Notes: generated from the letters alone by a model not told the origin. A stretch of 64,000 bases of DNA from JAUIAS01 sp030425395 (GCA_043553855.1 CP121336.1:248001-312000), one strand, 5' to 3'. Positions 45,513 to 54,531 are shown, counted from the first letter of the stretch. A program made the numbers and translations.

Positions 45513-45540
45513 GGGCCGGTCCGAAAGGACCGGCCCTTTT
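45513..45540 (+). terminator. Rho-independent terminator of the Bax-inhibitor gene
   Basis: GGGCCGGTCC / GGACCGGCCC with a GAAA loop and TTTT tail. Confidence 0.88.
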
Positions 45541-45775
45541 GCATGGCCGGTGATGTGCCGCGCATAGCCGCTGTCTGCCGCGTCTGCCCATTACGGGGCC
45601 TGTTTGACCAACCGCGCGTCCGATCGGGGCGCATGCCTGAACATTGATCATGCTTTTGCATGAACCCCCTGCGAAATCTACGCATCTGTCAGTTGCAGCC
45701 GCCAGTTTGAAACACTAACCTTGGCGCGCGCGAAGGTCTCTTTCGTGCATCGTCCTCAATAAGGTCCAGCCAGAA

Positions 45776-47305
45776 TTGACAAAGGAACACGGCACCTTCG
45801 CCGCCATACCGCTTGGGTTACTGATCTTCCTGCAGGCCGGCATTTCAGCGTCGAGCCTGATCGTTGAGATCGTTGCCGGGCGCATGATCGCGCCTTACGT
45901 CGGCATGAGCCTTTACACATGGACAGCCATTATCGCCGTGGTCCTTGCCGGGTTTTCCGTTGGACATTGGTGGGGCGGGAGAATTGCGGCCCAGGACACC
46001 GCGCGCGCGCTGCGCGTGACCGGCTGGACCATGGTTGCCGCGGCCTGCACCACCGCCGGTGCGACCCTTCTTTTGCGGGCCTTCGCGGGCCCGGTGGTTG
46101 AGACCTTTACCCACCCGCTGGCCGCGATCACAACCCTGAGCGCCCTCGCGTTTTTCCTGCCATCGCTCTTTGCAGGCGTGCCCGCACCGATCCTGACCGT
46201 CGCTGCGATGCGGGGCAGAGACCGCTCGGAACAAGCCTTGGGTGCGATGTTTGCCGCAGGCGCGGTGGGTGCGATTGCGGGCACCCTTCTGGCGGGCTTC
46301 CTGTTTGTGCCGTGGATCGGGTCCGTAAAAACGCTTGTTGTAATCACTGTGGTTTATGCGATTGCAGCGTTGATCTGTTTCCGGCTCGGACAAACGGTGC
46401 CGCGCGGCTATGTCGCGTCTGTCTCGGGCATCGCGATTGCATTCGCGATTGGTGCCGGGGCCTTGGCCCTGCCATCCGTCTGCGACCGCGAAAGCAGCTA
46501 TTACTGCATCCGCACCGTCGCTTTGTCTGACAACCCCGACGATCCCGTCAATCTGATGGTCGTCGACCACCTCGCCCATGGCATCAGCGCACGCAAGGCA
46601 CCCCGCGTCATGTTCACGGAACATGCGGCGATGCTTGATACGTTGCCCCGGATGCGTATGGGCCGAACAGACTTTACCTCGTTCCATATCGGCGGCGGGA
46701 CGTACTCGGTCCCGCGCGCATGGGCAGACCGTGGGATTGGCGATATAACGATTGCGGAAATCGACCCTGCAGTAACGGAAATCGCGGTCGATCAGTTCTG
46801 GTTTGCCCCCGCAACAGCGACCATCCTGCATGGCGATGCCCGCGTGGCGCTGAAACGGAGCAATCAGACTTTCGATGTCATCGTCGGGGACGCGTTCACC
46901 GATATCGCGGCCCCGGAACATCTGGTGACGCGACAGTTCTTTGAACTGGTGTCGCGCCGCCTTTCGCTCGATGGGGTCTTTGCGATGAACCTGATTGACA
47001 ATGTGGACAGGTTGGATGCCCTCGCGGCTGTTCTGGTCACGCTGCGCGATGTTTTTGCCAGCGTCGAGGTGTGGACAGCGGCCGGACCGCCCCGCCCCGG
47101 CGAACGCCGCGTTTTCGTGCTGCTGGCCAGCGGATCGGACAGCCCCGTATCGGCCGTGGACACCCGCGCCCCTGAGTTATCCCGCTTTCAGGTGCTGGGT
47201 AACGCCTTTGTCGAAACGATCCTGCAAGAAAAGAATGCGCGGATTCTGACCGACGATCACGCGCCGCTTGCCTATCTCATGGGCTTTGACCCGGCGGTGG
47301 ACTGA
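45776..47305 (+). CDS. Membrane-fused spermidine-synthase-like protein
   Basis: 509 residues from TTG at 45776; no better start is seen, and AAGG lies about 13 bases upstream. About seven transmembrane spans fill residues 10-225. A Rossmann methyltransferase-like domain follows: HIGGGTYSVPRAW, AEIDPAVTEIAV, HGDARVAL and DVIVGDAFTD (Asp in the usual catalytic place). This is the fused transporter/spermidine-synthase-like family; substrates are uncertain and many members lack polyamine activity. Confidence 0.82.
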   Translation: MTKEHGTFAAIPLGLLIFLQAGISASSLIVEIVAGRMIAPYVGMSLYTWTAIIAVVLAGFSVGHWWGGRIAAQDTARALRVTGWTMVAAACTTAGATLLLRAFAGPVVETFTHPLAAITTLSALAFFLPSLFAGVPAPILTVAAMRGRDRSEQALGAMFAAGAVGAIAGTLLAGFLFVPWIGSVKTLVVITVVYAIAALICFRLGQTVPRGYVASVSGIAIAFAIGAGALALPSVCDRESSYYCIRTVALSDNPDDPVNLMVVDHLAHGISARKAPRVMFTEHAAMLDTLPRMRMGRTDFTSFHIGGGTYSVPRAWADRGIGDITIAEIDPAVTEIAVDQFWFAPATATILHGDARVALKRSNQTFDVIVGDAFTDIAAPEHLVTRQFFELVSRRLSLDGVFAMNLIDNVDRLDALAAVLVTLRDVFASVEVWTAAGPPRPGERRVFVLLASGSDSPVSAVDTRAPELSRFQVLGNAFVETILQEKNARILTDDHAPLAYLMGFDPAVD

Positions 47306-47446
47306 GGCCGCAAACCGGGCTGCGGCCAAAAGGGTGGCCGCGTCCCGGCAAACAACCGAAATTAACCGTTCTTTTCGGTTTGCGCCCCATCACATCTTCG
47401 CGACCGGCGGCACTGGACCGGTTCGCACACACACACACTGCAAAAC

Positions 47447-47479
47447 ACGAAAAAAGCCGCAACCGTGAGGCGCGGCTTT
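47447..47479 (-). terminator. Rho-independent terminator of rpmG
   Basis: On the minus strand AAAGCCGC and GCGGCTTT form the stem, followed by TTTT and further T's, about 24 bases after the rpmG stop. Confidence 0.88.
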
Positions 47480-47503
47480 GTTCAACCGTCCAAGTGGCAG
47501 ATC

Positions 47504-47671
47504 TTATTTGATCTTGCCTTCCTTGTACTCGACATGCTTGCGGACAACCGGGTCGTATTTACGAATGGTCATCTTTTCAGTCATGGTCCGGGCGTTTTTC
47601 TTGGTCACATAGAAGTGGCCCGTGCCTGCGGTCGAGTTGAGGCGGATCTTGATTGTGGTCGGCTTCGCCAT
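47504..47671 (-). CDS. rpmG: 50S ribosomal protein L33
   Basis: 55 residues, MAKPTTIKIRLNSTAGTGHFYV start and KYDPVVRKHVEYKEGKIK end. No cysteine pairs, so it is the zinc-free form. CAGGAG is 7 bases before the ATG. A small non-enzymatic protein of the large subunit, and a single gene with its own terminator. Confidence 0.97.
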   Translation of the reverse strand: MAKPTTIKIRLNSTAGTGHFYVTKKNARTMTEKMTIRKYDPVVRKHVEYKEGKIK

Positions 47672-47826
47672 GATATCTCTCCTGAGTCCGGAGGGCAGGC
47701 CGTCCGGTCGAATTCCTTGAGCGCCCGCTTTTACCGCGTCGCGGCCCTGAGTCAAGCGCATTCGCCGGGTTTTTCGCGGCTTTCCGCGCCTCTTCAACCG
47801 AAACGCGCCCAAGGCCCGGATATTTT

Positions 47827-48223
47827 GCGCGGAGAGCCTGTAAGCCGGATTTTGTCCACCGCTTGCGCGGTTGGATGACCATTCATCTGGGAGGACCGTT
47901 ACCGGCCCCCTCATGCTGCCAACCCGAACCCTCTCGGCCAAGACGCGCCTAGCGGCGGTTTCGACGGATGCCGCCGACCAGCCCGCGCGGGGTTCCTATT
48001 TGGCATTGCTCCCGGTGGGGCTTGCCGTGCCGCCGCTGTTACCAGCAGCGCGGTGGGCTCTTACCCCACCGTTTCACCCTTACCCCGGCGTGCCGGGGCG
48101 GTTTGTTTTCTGTGGCGCTTTCCGTCGGGTTGCCCCGCCCGGGCATTACCCGGCACCGTTGTCTCATGGAGTCCGGACTTTCCTCAGGGCCTCGCGACCC
48201 CGCGGCCATCCAGCTCTCCGCGC
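47827..48223 (-). ncRNA. rnpB: RNase P RNA (M1 RNA)
   Basis: On the minus strand, after GCGCGGAGAGC (48213-48223), comes GAGGAAAGTCCGGACTCC, the core of bacterial class A RNase P RNA, then a long folded body and the end ACAAAATCCGGCTTACAGGC. The 5' and 3' ends form an 11-bp P1 helix with 47827-47837. It processes tRNA 5' ends with RnpA. Ends are placed at P1 and could be a few bases off. The amidase stop at 48233 lies just upstream, so the promoter must fall inside that coding region or transcription comes from it. Confidence 0.95.
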
Positions 48224-48232
48224 ACAGGCGAA

Positions 48233-48937
48233 CTAGGGGCGATTGCGGGTCGGGTCAATGCCAAAGCGACGCGCCAGCGACTGCGCCGCCTCTGTATCCT
48301 CCGGGCTGATCGCTCCTGTGGCCCATGGCCGGAACCGGTGACGAAACGCGTCACGGACCGCATCCGGGGCCGCGTCATGTGGATAGCCGAACGCCCGCGC
48401 TGCCGCGAGGAATGCCGCGCGGACCTCCTCTGGCCTCTGGGCGGCCGTAGTGGGGCATTGCCCACACGCGACCGTATCGGGCCATACAGACAGCCCTTGC
48501 CGCGCCAGACGCCGCCAATCAAATCGCGGGCCGGGATCGAACTTGCGCTCGGGTGCCATATCCGAATGGCCGATCACCCCCGCGGGCGGGATCAACCAGC
48601 GCTCGAGGATATCAGGCAACAGAGCCTCAAGCCGCCGCATCAATGGTTCGGAAAACGGAGTGGTGCCGTCATTGTCCAGCTCGATCCCGATGGACCGGGA
48701 ATTGATATCCCCCAGCCCGCGCCAGCACCCTGCCCCCGCATGCCACGCGCGTGCGGCCTCGTCGACAAGCGACCACAGCGCTCCGTCGCGACCGATCAGA
48801 TAGTGACAGGAAACCTCCGCCTCGCGGTCGCAGAGCCGCTCACATGCGTCCTCTGCGCTGGCCATGGCGGTAAAGTGCAGCACCACCAGTTCGGGCCGCA
48901 ACCCGTCGCGGCGCGGCCCGAAATTGGGCGAGTTCAC
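48233..48937 (-). CDS. N-acetylmuramoyl-L-alanine amidase, AmpD-like
   Basis: 234 residues. VVLHFTAM carries zinc His21, and IGHSDMAPERKFDPGP the later zinc His and Asp. SHYLI- and SIGIELDN-type motifs are seen (CHYLIGRDG, SIGIELDNDG). It hydrolyses muramoyl-alanine amide bonds in peptidoglycan recycling. No signal peptide is clear, which favours a cytoplasmic AmpD-type role. The C-terminal 65 residues lie outside the amidase fold. Stop codon 9 bases from the start of rnpB. Confidence 0.9.
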   Translation of the reverse strand: MNSPNFGPRRDGLRPELVVLHFTAMASAEDACERLCDREAEVSCHYLIGRDGALWSLVDEAARAWHAGAGCWRGLGDINSRSIGIELDNDGTTPFSEPLMRRLEALLPDILERWLIPPAGVIGHSDMAPERKFDPGPRFDWRRLARQGLSVWPDTVACGQCPTTAAQRPEEVRAAFLAAARAFGYPHDAAPDAVRDAFRHRFRPWATGAISPEDTEAAQSLARRFGIDPTRNRP

Positions 48938-48951
48938 AATACGGTCAGCGG

Positions 48952-49788
48952 TCAGTTCTGCACCGCCGGTATCTGGGTTTGGTTCTGGACCGCCTGCCGG
49001 AACGGGCGCGGATCCCAGTCGCAGGCAAAGCCGTCACCATCGGGGTCAAGACCGGCCCGGTCGCGCTGCGGACCGCCCCGGGCGAGAAAATCAATCTGGG
49101 CCTGATCCGCGCTGGCATAGGATGCACAGTTGCGCGCATTGCGTCCGCCGAAATTAAACCCCAGCCGCCGGTGCACCTTGGTGCCCTTGGCGTGGGTCGT
49201 AGACAATGCGTATTGCACGATATTTGGCTGACCGGCACCCGTCCGGGATGGCAGGGCCGTTGGCGTGACCACCTGATATTGCGCCCGGTTCTGGGCCAGT
49301 CTTTCAGCGTCGCTCTCAATGGATTCGCGGCCTGAGACGGCGGCAAAGTCGTTTTCATCCGACAATCCGGCCCCGTTGATCTGCAAGGGCGGCGGATTTG
49401 ACGGGCTGGCCTCCAGCGGGGGAACCCCAGAGTTGCCCGCCGTCGCATCCAGCGACGCCGCCGCGTTCAGTATCGCGTCTTGCTGGTCGGGCACATTGGG
49501 TGTTCCCGCCGGTGGCGGCGTCGTGAATGCCGTTCCCGCCAGCGGCGCACCCGGTCCGGTTGCCGTAGCTGCAGACTGCGGCGGGATGGCCGCCGCCGCA
49601 GGCAGCCTTTCGGAGGACACCGCATTCGGCGGCGGGATCGCCGATCCGGTCAATGCCGCGTCACGGGCGCGCTGCGCGGCTATGGAGTTGTCAAATCCTA
49701 CGCCCGCCGCGCTATCGGGGATAGGCGGCGAACACGCCGCCAACGTTCCCAGCAAAAATGCCGGAGCGATCCATCGCATGACTGCCAT
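48952..49788 (-). CDS. Lipoprotein with C-terminal excalibur calcium-binding domain
   Basis: 278 residues. The lipobox LLGTLAAC puts the lipid Cys near residue 19. The middle is Pro/Ala-rich and low in complexity. The C-terminus has NCASYASADQAQIDF and GLDPDGDGFACDW, the excalibur domain, whose DxDxDG motif binds calcium. It follows gatA by 33 bases on the same strand and precedes the amidase by 14, so a cell-wall-linked role is plausible. Function otherwise unknown. Confidence 0.85.
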   Translation of the reverse strand: MAVMRWIAPAFLLGTLAACSPPIPDSAAGVGFDNSIAAQRARDAALTGSAIPPPNAVSSERLPAAAAIPPQSAATATGPGAPLAGTAFTTPPPAGTPNVPDQQDAILNAAASLDATAGNSGVPPLEASPSNPPPLQINGAGLSDENDFAAVSGRESIESDAERLAQNRAQYQVVTPTALPSRTGAGQPNIVQYALSTTHAKGTKVHRRLGFNFGGRNARNCASYASADQAQIDFLARGGPQRDRAGLDPDGDGFACDWDPRPFRQAVQNQTQIPAVQN

Positions 49789-49821
49789 CCTGCCTTGTTC
49801 GGTCTTTTTCTGCGGCCAGCC

Positions 49822-51309
49822 TTACCACCATTTTTCAGGTTTTGCCACAAATCCGGCGGCAGCTTCCAGCGCATAGGCGGTGTTCAGCAAATCGCCCTCT
49901 TCCCAGGGACGACCGATCAACTGCAATCCGAGAGGCAGCCCCTGCCCGTTGACACCCGCCGGCACCGCGATACCCGGCAGACCGGCAAGGTTCACCGTCA
50001 CGGTAAACACATCGTTGAGATACATTGCCACCGGATCGGCATCCGTCATCTCGCCCAGTCCGAACGCGGCCGAGGGCGTGGCCGGTGTCAGGATCGCATC
50101 GACCCCTGCGGCGAAAACGTCCTCAAAGTCTTTCTTGATCAGGGTGCGGACCTTGCGCGCGCGGTTGTAATACGCATCATAAAAACCGGCTGACAGCACA
50201 TAGGTGCCGATCATCACCCGGCGCTGCACCTCTGGTCCAAAGCCTTCGGCACGGGTCTTTTCATACATCTCGGTGATGCCGTCGCCCTTGGCCATAGCCG
50301 CGCGCCGTCCATAACGCACACCATCATATCGCGCGAGGTTCGAGGACGCCTCGGCGGGGGCAATCACGTAATAGGCCGGCAGCGCGTATTTTGTGTGCGG
50401 CAGCGAAATATCGACGATCTCGGCCCCTGCATCGCGCAGCATATCGGTGCCCGACTGCCATAGCGCCTCGATTTCGGCGGGCATGCCCTCCATCCGGTAT
50501 TCACGGGGAATGCCGATCTTCTTGCCACGGATGTCACCGGTCAGCATGGCCTCAAAGTCCGGCACAGGCAGATCAGCGGACGTGCTGTCCTTTGGGTCAT
50601 GGCTGCACATCGCCCCCAACATGATCGCACTGTCGCGCACCGTCTTGGTCATCGGTCCCGCCTGATCAAGCGATGAGGCAAACGCCACAATGCCCCAACG
50701 CGAACAGCGCCCATAAGTCGGCTTGATGCCGACGGTGCCGGTAAACGCGGCAGGCTGACGGATCGACCCGCCGGTATCTGTTCCCGTGGCGGCAAGGCAA
50801 AGATCCGCAGCCACTGCCGACGCCGATCCGCCCGAGGACCCGCCCGGCGTCAACGCCGCATCGTCACCGGCACGCCGCCAGGGATTGACCACGTTTCCAT
50901 AGACCGACGTTTCGTTTGACGATCCCATGGCGAATTCGTCCATGTTGAGCTTGCCCAACATGACAGCGCCCGCATCCGCGAGGTTTTGGCTGACGGTGGA
51001 TTCGTATTCCGGGCGGAACCCTTCCAGGATACGGCTTGCGGCCTGGCTCGCCACGCCCTTGGTGCAGAACAGATCCTTGATGCCGATCGGCAGCCCACAC
51101 ATCGCGGGCGCATCGCCCGCCTTGATCCGCACGTCGGCGGCGGCGGCGCGCTCCATCGCGATTTCCGGTGTCTTGTGCACAAACGCGCCCAGCGCATCGG
51201 CACCGTCAATCTCTTTCAGGCACGCTTCGGTCAGTTCAACGGATGTAACATCGCCCTTGCGCAGCGCATCGCGGGCCTGCGCCAGGCCAAGCTTGTTCAG
51301 TTCGCTCAT
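49822..51309 (-). CDS. gatA: Aspartyl/glutamyl-tRNA(Asn/Gln) amidotransferase subunit A
   Basis: 495 residues. The amidase signature is PGGSSGGSASAVAADLCLAATGTDTGGSIRQPAAF, containing the cis-Ser and nucleophilic Ser; the general-base Lys is in GIKDLFCTKG. GYMEGMP- and YDGVRYGRR are family motifs. It releases ammonia from glutamine for transfer onto Glu-tRNA(Gln) or Asp-tRNA(Asn). ATG at 51309 is 4 bases from the gatC stop. The gatB gene is not in the window. Confidence 0.97.
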   Translation of the reverse strand: MSELNKLGLAQARDALRKGDVTSVELTEACLKEIDGADALGAFVHKTPEIAMERAAAADVRIKAGDAPAMCGLPIGIKDLFCTKGVASQAASRILEGFRPEYESTVSQNLADAGAVMLGKLNMDEFAMGSSNETSVYGNVVNPWRRAGDDAALTPGGSSGGSASAVAADLCLAATGTDTGGSIRQPAAFTGTVGIKPTYGRCSRWGIVAFASSLDQAGPMTKTVRDSAIMLGAMCSHDPKDSTSADLPVPDFEAMLTGDIRGKKIGIPREYRMEGMPAEIEALWQSGTDMLRDAGAEIVDISLPHTKYALPAYYVIAPAEASSNLARYDGVRYGRRAAMAKGDGITEMYEKTRAEGFGPEVQRRVMIGTYVLSAGFYDAYYNRARKVRTLIKKDFEDVFAAGVDAILTPATPSAAFGLGEMTDADPVAMYLNDVFTVTVNLAGLPGIAVPAGVNGQGLPLGLQLIGRPWEEGDLLNTAYALEAAAGFVAKPEKWW

Positions 51310-51313
51310 CGGA

Positions 51314-51601
51314 TCACTCCACAACCTTGGGCACGGCAAAAAAGCCCTCACGGGCATCGGGGGCATTCGCGAGAACCTTGTCTTGCTGATCGCCATCGGT
51401 CACCATGTCAGCGCGGCGCTTGAGCCGCTGCGGGGTCACCGACGTCATCGGCTCGACCCCCTCGACGTCAACTTCTTCGAGCTGCTCGATAAAGCCGAGA
51501 ATGGCGTTGAACTCCGCCGCCAGGGCCGGCAGCGCGTCTTCCTCGACCTTGATCCGGGCGAGCTTGGCCACACGGGCCGCGGTTGATTGGTCAATCGACA
51601 T
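51314..51601 (-). CDS. gatC: Aspartyl/glutamyl-tRNA(Asn/Gln) amidotransferase subunit C
   Basis: 95 residues. VAKLARIKVEEDAL at the N-terminus and the C-terminal GFFAVPKVVE match GatC. The small subunit stabilises the GatCAB complex. First gene of the gatC-gatA unit, four bases from gatA. Confidence 0.95.
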   Translation of the reverse strand: MSIDQSTAARVAKLARIKVEEDALPALAAEFNAILGFIEQLEEVDVEGVEPMTSVTPQRLKRRADMVTDGDQQDKVLANAPDAREGFFAVPKVVE

Positions 51602-51761
51602 GAAACCCTCCGATGCGTCACGGCTGCGTTTACCGCTGTGACGAGCCTCCTGCAAGGCCGAGCAAGCGCAAATCCCGCGCAGCGCCCCAAGATGCAGCGA
51701 CACTGTGGACAAACATCCCCCACATGCTAGCGTCGCACCAGCAACGACAAGGAGACACCGC

Positions 51762-52457
51762 ATGAATATCATCTGGCTTGGACATGGCAGCTTTCGCATC
51801 GAAATCGAAGATCAGGTTCTGCTGGTCGATCCATGGCTGAACGGCAACCCCATGCTGCCAGAAGACCGCCACGAAGAGGCCCTGACCGGGGCAACGGCGA
51901 TGCTGGTCACCCACGGCCATTTCGATCATACGGTGGACGTGGTCGCCCTGTCACGGGATCGCAATATCCCGATTTACGCGATGTATGAACTGTCGGCCCA
52001 ACTGGTGGCCAACGGCGCAATCGAAGGCGCCGGCTTCAACAAGGGCGGCACGGTCCAGATCGGCAATGTGTCAGTCACCATGGTGCCCGCGTCGCATTCC
52101 TCGTCGATGACCGTCGGAGAAGGCACACCTCTCTATATGGGGGCCGAAGTCGGGTTCATGATCCGGGGCGAAGGGCGCTGCATCTATCTGTCGGGCGATA
52201 CGGATATCATGGCGGACATGGAGTGGATGGGGGATTTCCACAAACCCGACATCGGCATTCTGAGCGCAGGTGGCCATTTCACGATGGGCATGGCCGGGGC
52301 GGCCTACGCAGCCAAGCGCTATTTCGATTTCAAGACGGTGATCCCCTGTCACTACCGGACCTTCCCGCTTCTGGAGCAATCCGCAGAGGTGCTTGCCAAT
52401 GGCCTTCCCGGCGTGGATGTGGTGGAGCCCGAAGTGCTCGAACCAATCGCGTTGTAA
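51762..52457 (+). CDS. UPF0173 metal-dependent hydrolase (metallo-beta-lactamase fold)
   Basis: 231 residues. Entry WLGHGSFRIE, metal motif THGHFDHTVD (about 70-79), ASHSS, and late CHYRTFPLLEQ are the UPF0173 signatures. AAGGAG lies just before the ATG. No substrate is known for the family. Divergent from gatC by 160 bases. Confidence 0.9.
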   Translation: MNIIWLGHGSFRIEIEDQVLLVDPWLNGNPMLPEDRHEEALTGATAMLVTHGHFDHTVDVVALSRDRNIPIYAMYELSAQLVANGAIEGAGFNKGGTVQIGNVSVTMVPASHSSSMTVGEGTPLYMGAEVGFMIRGEGRCIYLSGDTDIMADMEWMGDFHKPDIGILSAGGHFTMGMAGAAYAAKRYFDFKTVIPCHYRTFPLLEQSAEVLANGLPGVDVVEPEVLEPIAL

Positions 52458-52468
52458 ACCCAAACGCC

Positions 52469-52547
52469 AAGTCCGCCATGCGCCGGACGTCGAAACCATC
52501 GGTCCGGGCCGGCGGTGACGCGTCCGGGCACGCCGGACGGCGGACTT
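52469..52547 (+). repeat. Long inverted repeat after the UPF0173 gene
   Basis: Ends AAGTCCGCC / GGCGGACTT pair exactly, and inner CGCCGGAC segments recur. It may act as a terminator or a stabilising hairpin. Confidence 0.4.
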
Positions 52548-52829
52548 GTCTCACTGCGACCTGTCGCATGACAGTGCCCTGACCGATTCCGGGCGCAGAG
52601 AAAACGGCGACCATACCGCGCTGAACGCCCTGATCGCGGCGGCGCTGGCAGAAAACCACACCTCCGGAACGGCGCGACCGGAGGCTATCATGTTCACGGG
52701 CAAAATTGGATCAAAGGGCTGGCATCCGCGCTCGACGGAGATGATCTCCTGCACGACCTGACCCGGCCTTAGGGCCCGCCTCCGGAATTATTGGCCCGGA
52801 AACAAGGCGATCAACCTTAACGCGCTGTT

Positions 52830-52864
52830 GTTTCTTTCTCGTTTGAAATACCCCCGCCGGAGGC
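52830..52864 (-). repeat. Dispersed repeat, copy e
   Basis: GTTTCTTTCTCGTTTGAAAT and then ACCCCCGCCGGAGGC. One base differs from the core of copies b-d. Preceded by ACCTTAACGCG as near copy b. Ends next to the tadA stop. Confidence 0.75.
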
Positions 52865-52869
52865 ACCTG

Positions 52870-53325
52870 TCATTTACCGCGTCGCGCAGCGAAAAAGGTT
52901 CTGAGCAAGCCTTCCGCGTCTGCCTCGGCCAATCCGTCGTAGATTTCGGGGCGGTGATGGGACTGGGGATGGGCAAAGACACGCGCCCCATGCGCCACGC
53001 CGCCGGATTTGGGATCGCTGGCCGCATAGTAGAGCCGCGCGATGCGGGCCGCGGCGATCACGCCCGCGCACATCGCGCAGGGTTCCAGCGTCACATAAAG
53101 ATCAAATCCCGCCAGCCTCTCTTGGCCCAGAGCTGTACAGGCCGCGCGGATGGCCAGCATTTCGGCATGGGCCGAAGGGTCGTTATCCTCCCGCGTTCGG
53201 TTCCCGGCACGTGCGACCACATTGCCTTTCGGGTCAACGACAACGGCGCCCACAGGCACTTCCCCGCGTGCGGCGGCGGCGCGCGCTTCGTCCAGTGCCA
53301 CGTCCATATGCGATCTGAAAGCCAT
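52870..53325 (-). CDS. tadA: tRNA adenosine(34) deaminase
   Basis: 151 residues. The cytidine/deoxycytidylate-deaminase zinc motif is HAE (His53, Glu55) with PCAMC (Cys83, Cys86). The start MAFRSHMDVALDEARAAAARGEVPVGAVVVD matches TadA. It makes inosine at the wobble position of tRNA-Arg(ACG). Divergent from rluB over 61 bases. Confidence 0.93.
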   Translation of the reverse strand: MAFRSHMDVALDEARAAAARGEVPVGAVVVDPKGNVVARAGNRTREDNDPSAHAEMLAIRAACTALGQERLAGFDLYVTLEPCAMCAGVIAAARIARLYYAASDPKSGGVAHGARVFAHPQSHHRPEIYDGLAEADAEGLLRTFFAARRGK

Positions 53326-53386
53326 GGTTCACCCTGCCGCGCAAAGGCCGCTTTCGCAAGGCGGGGCGATGGGATAAGTGCAGGGC

Positions 53387-54337
53387 ATGGACACTGAGAA
53401 AAAAGACGGCGATCGCATCGCCAAGGTTCTGGCGCGCGCCGGCGTTGCATCGCGCCGCGAGGCCGAACGCATGATCGAGGCCGGGCGCGTTTCGGTCAAT
53501 GGCAAGCGCATCGACAGCCCCGCGCTGAACGTCATCGCGACCGACACCATCATGGTGGACGACAAACCGTTGTCCGAACCTGAACCGCCACGTCTCTGGC
53601 TGTATCACAAGCCCATCGGCCTTGTGACTTCGGCGCGCGACGAAAAGGGCCGCTCCACGGTTTTCGACTCGCTTCCCGAAGACATGCCCCGCGTGATCAG
53701 TGTCGGGCGTCTGGATATCAATTCCGAGGGGCTTTTGCTGCTCACCAATGACGGCGGCATCAAGCGCAAGCTGGAATTGCCCTCAACCGGATGGTTGCGG
53801 CGATACCGTGTCCGGATCAATGGCCGCCCCAAGGACGAAGATTTTGCACCGCTTCGCAAAGGGCTGGTGATCGGGGGGGAACGGTTTCAGCCAATGACCG
53901 TCACCCTTGATCGACAGCAAGGCGCAAACGCCTGGCTGACGATCGGCCTGCGTGAAGGCAAGAATCGCGAGATCCGCCGCGCGATCGAGGATCTGGGATT
54001 TGCGGTCAACCGCCTGATCCGCGTCTCTTACGGGCCGTTCCAGCTGGGTCAGCTCAAGGAAGGCGAGGTCGAAGAAGTAAGGCGCAAGGTGATGCGCGAT
54101 CAGCTGGGGCTGGAGGCCCCGGCCGAGGAAACCCCGCGCCCCACAGGCAAGCCGGTGGTCAATCGGTCACGCAAGCCCGGCGGACCCCGAGGCAAGGGGC
54201 CCGGTCAGGGTTCCGGTTCCAAACACGACACGAAACGCGACACGAAGCACCCTGGGGCAGGACGTAGCGGCCCGGCACCGGGTGCATCATCCGGCAAGGG
54301 CAAGCCGCGCGGCAAACCGCCGAAACGGGGCGGTTAA
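53387..54337 (+). CDS. rluB: 23S rRNA pseudouridine synthase, RluB/RsuA family
   Basis: 316 residues. An S4 RNA-binding domain takes residues 8-55. The catalytic motif is GRLDINSEGLLLLTNDG with Asp110. REGKNREIRRAIEDLGF is the family RNA-contact motif. From about residue 245 the protein is a disordered tail rich in Gly, Lys, Pro and Arg, as in alphaproteobacterial RluB. ATG 53387 is chosen over 53378 because it follows a closer G-rich site. Confidence 0.93.
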   Translation: MDTEKKDGDRIAKVLARAGVASRREAERMIEAGRVSVNGKRIDSPALNVIATDTIMVDDKPLSEPEPPRLWLYHKPIGLVTSARDEKGRSTVFDSLPEDMPRVISVGRLDINSEGLLLLTNDGGIKRKLELPSTGWLRRYRVRINGRPKDEDFAPLRKGLVIGGERFQPMTVTLDRQQGANAWLTIGLREGKNREIRRAIEDLGFAVNRLIRVSYGPFQLGQLKEGEVEEVRRKVMRDQLGLEAPAEETPRPTGKPVVNRSRKPGGPRGKGPGQGSGSKHDTKRDTKHPGAGRSGPAPGASSGKGKPRGKPPKRGG

Positions 54338-54438
54338 CCCCGCCTGCCGTGGGAAACCTGACCGAATCGGGCGGTTACCCCTAGCAAGCGGACGGCGCTT
54401 CCCCTACCTTCAAGGCAACGCAAAGAACCGGAGCCGCC

Positions 54439-54528
54439 ATGTCGGGACGTGCCCTTCAGAAACTGTCTTATGCCGCTTTGATCGTGCTGCTCTTCGGAGT
54501 GGCCACTGGCTGGATCGGGGGGCTCTGA
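54439..54528 (+). CDS. 29-residue membrane peptide ahead of XpaC
   Basis: MSGRALQKLSYAALIVLLFG and then VATGWIGGL, with GGAG six bases before the ATG. Residues 9-27 form one hydrophobic span after a basic N-terminus. It ends three bases before the XpaC start, so coupling is likely. No family is known to me; the tight spacing and hydrophobic pattern support it as real. Confidence 0.6.
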   Translation: MSGRALQKLSYAALIVLLFGVATGWIGGL

Positions 54529-54531
54529 GCG

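Larger units (their letters stand above)
52458..52869. other. Intergenic region, 412 bases
   Basis: Contains an imperfect inverted repeat with AAGTCCGCC (52469-52477) and GGCGGACTT (52539-52547) just after the UPF0173 stop, then a short open frame (52546-52761) without a ribosome site or family, then dispersed repeat copy e. I do not see a credible gene. Confidence 0.55.

Noticed and set aside
52546..52761. 71-residue plus-strand frame
   Set aside because: No ribosome site and no motif; probably chance.
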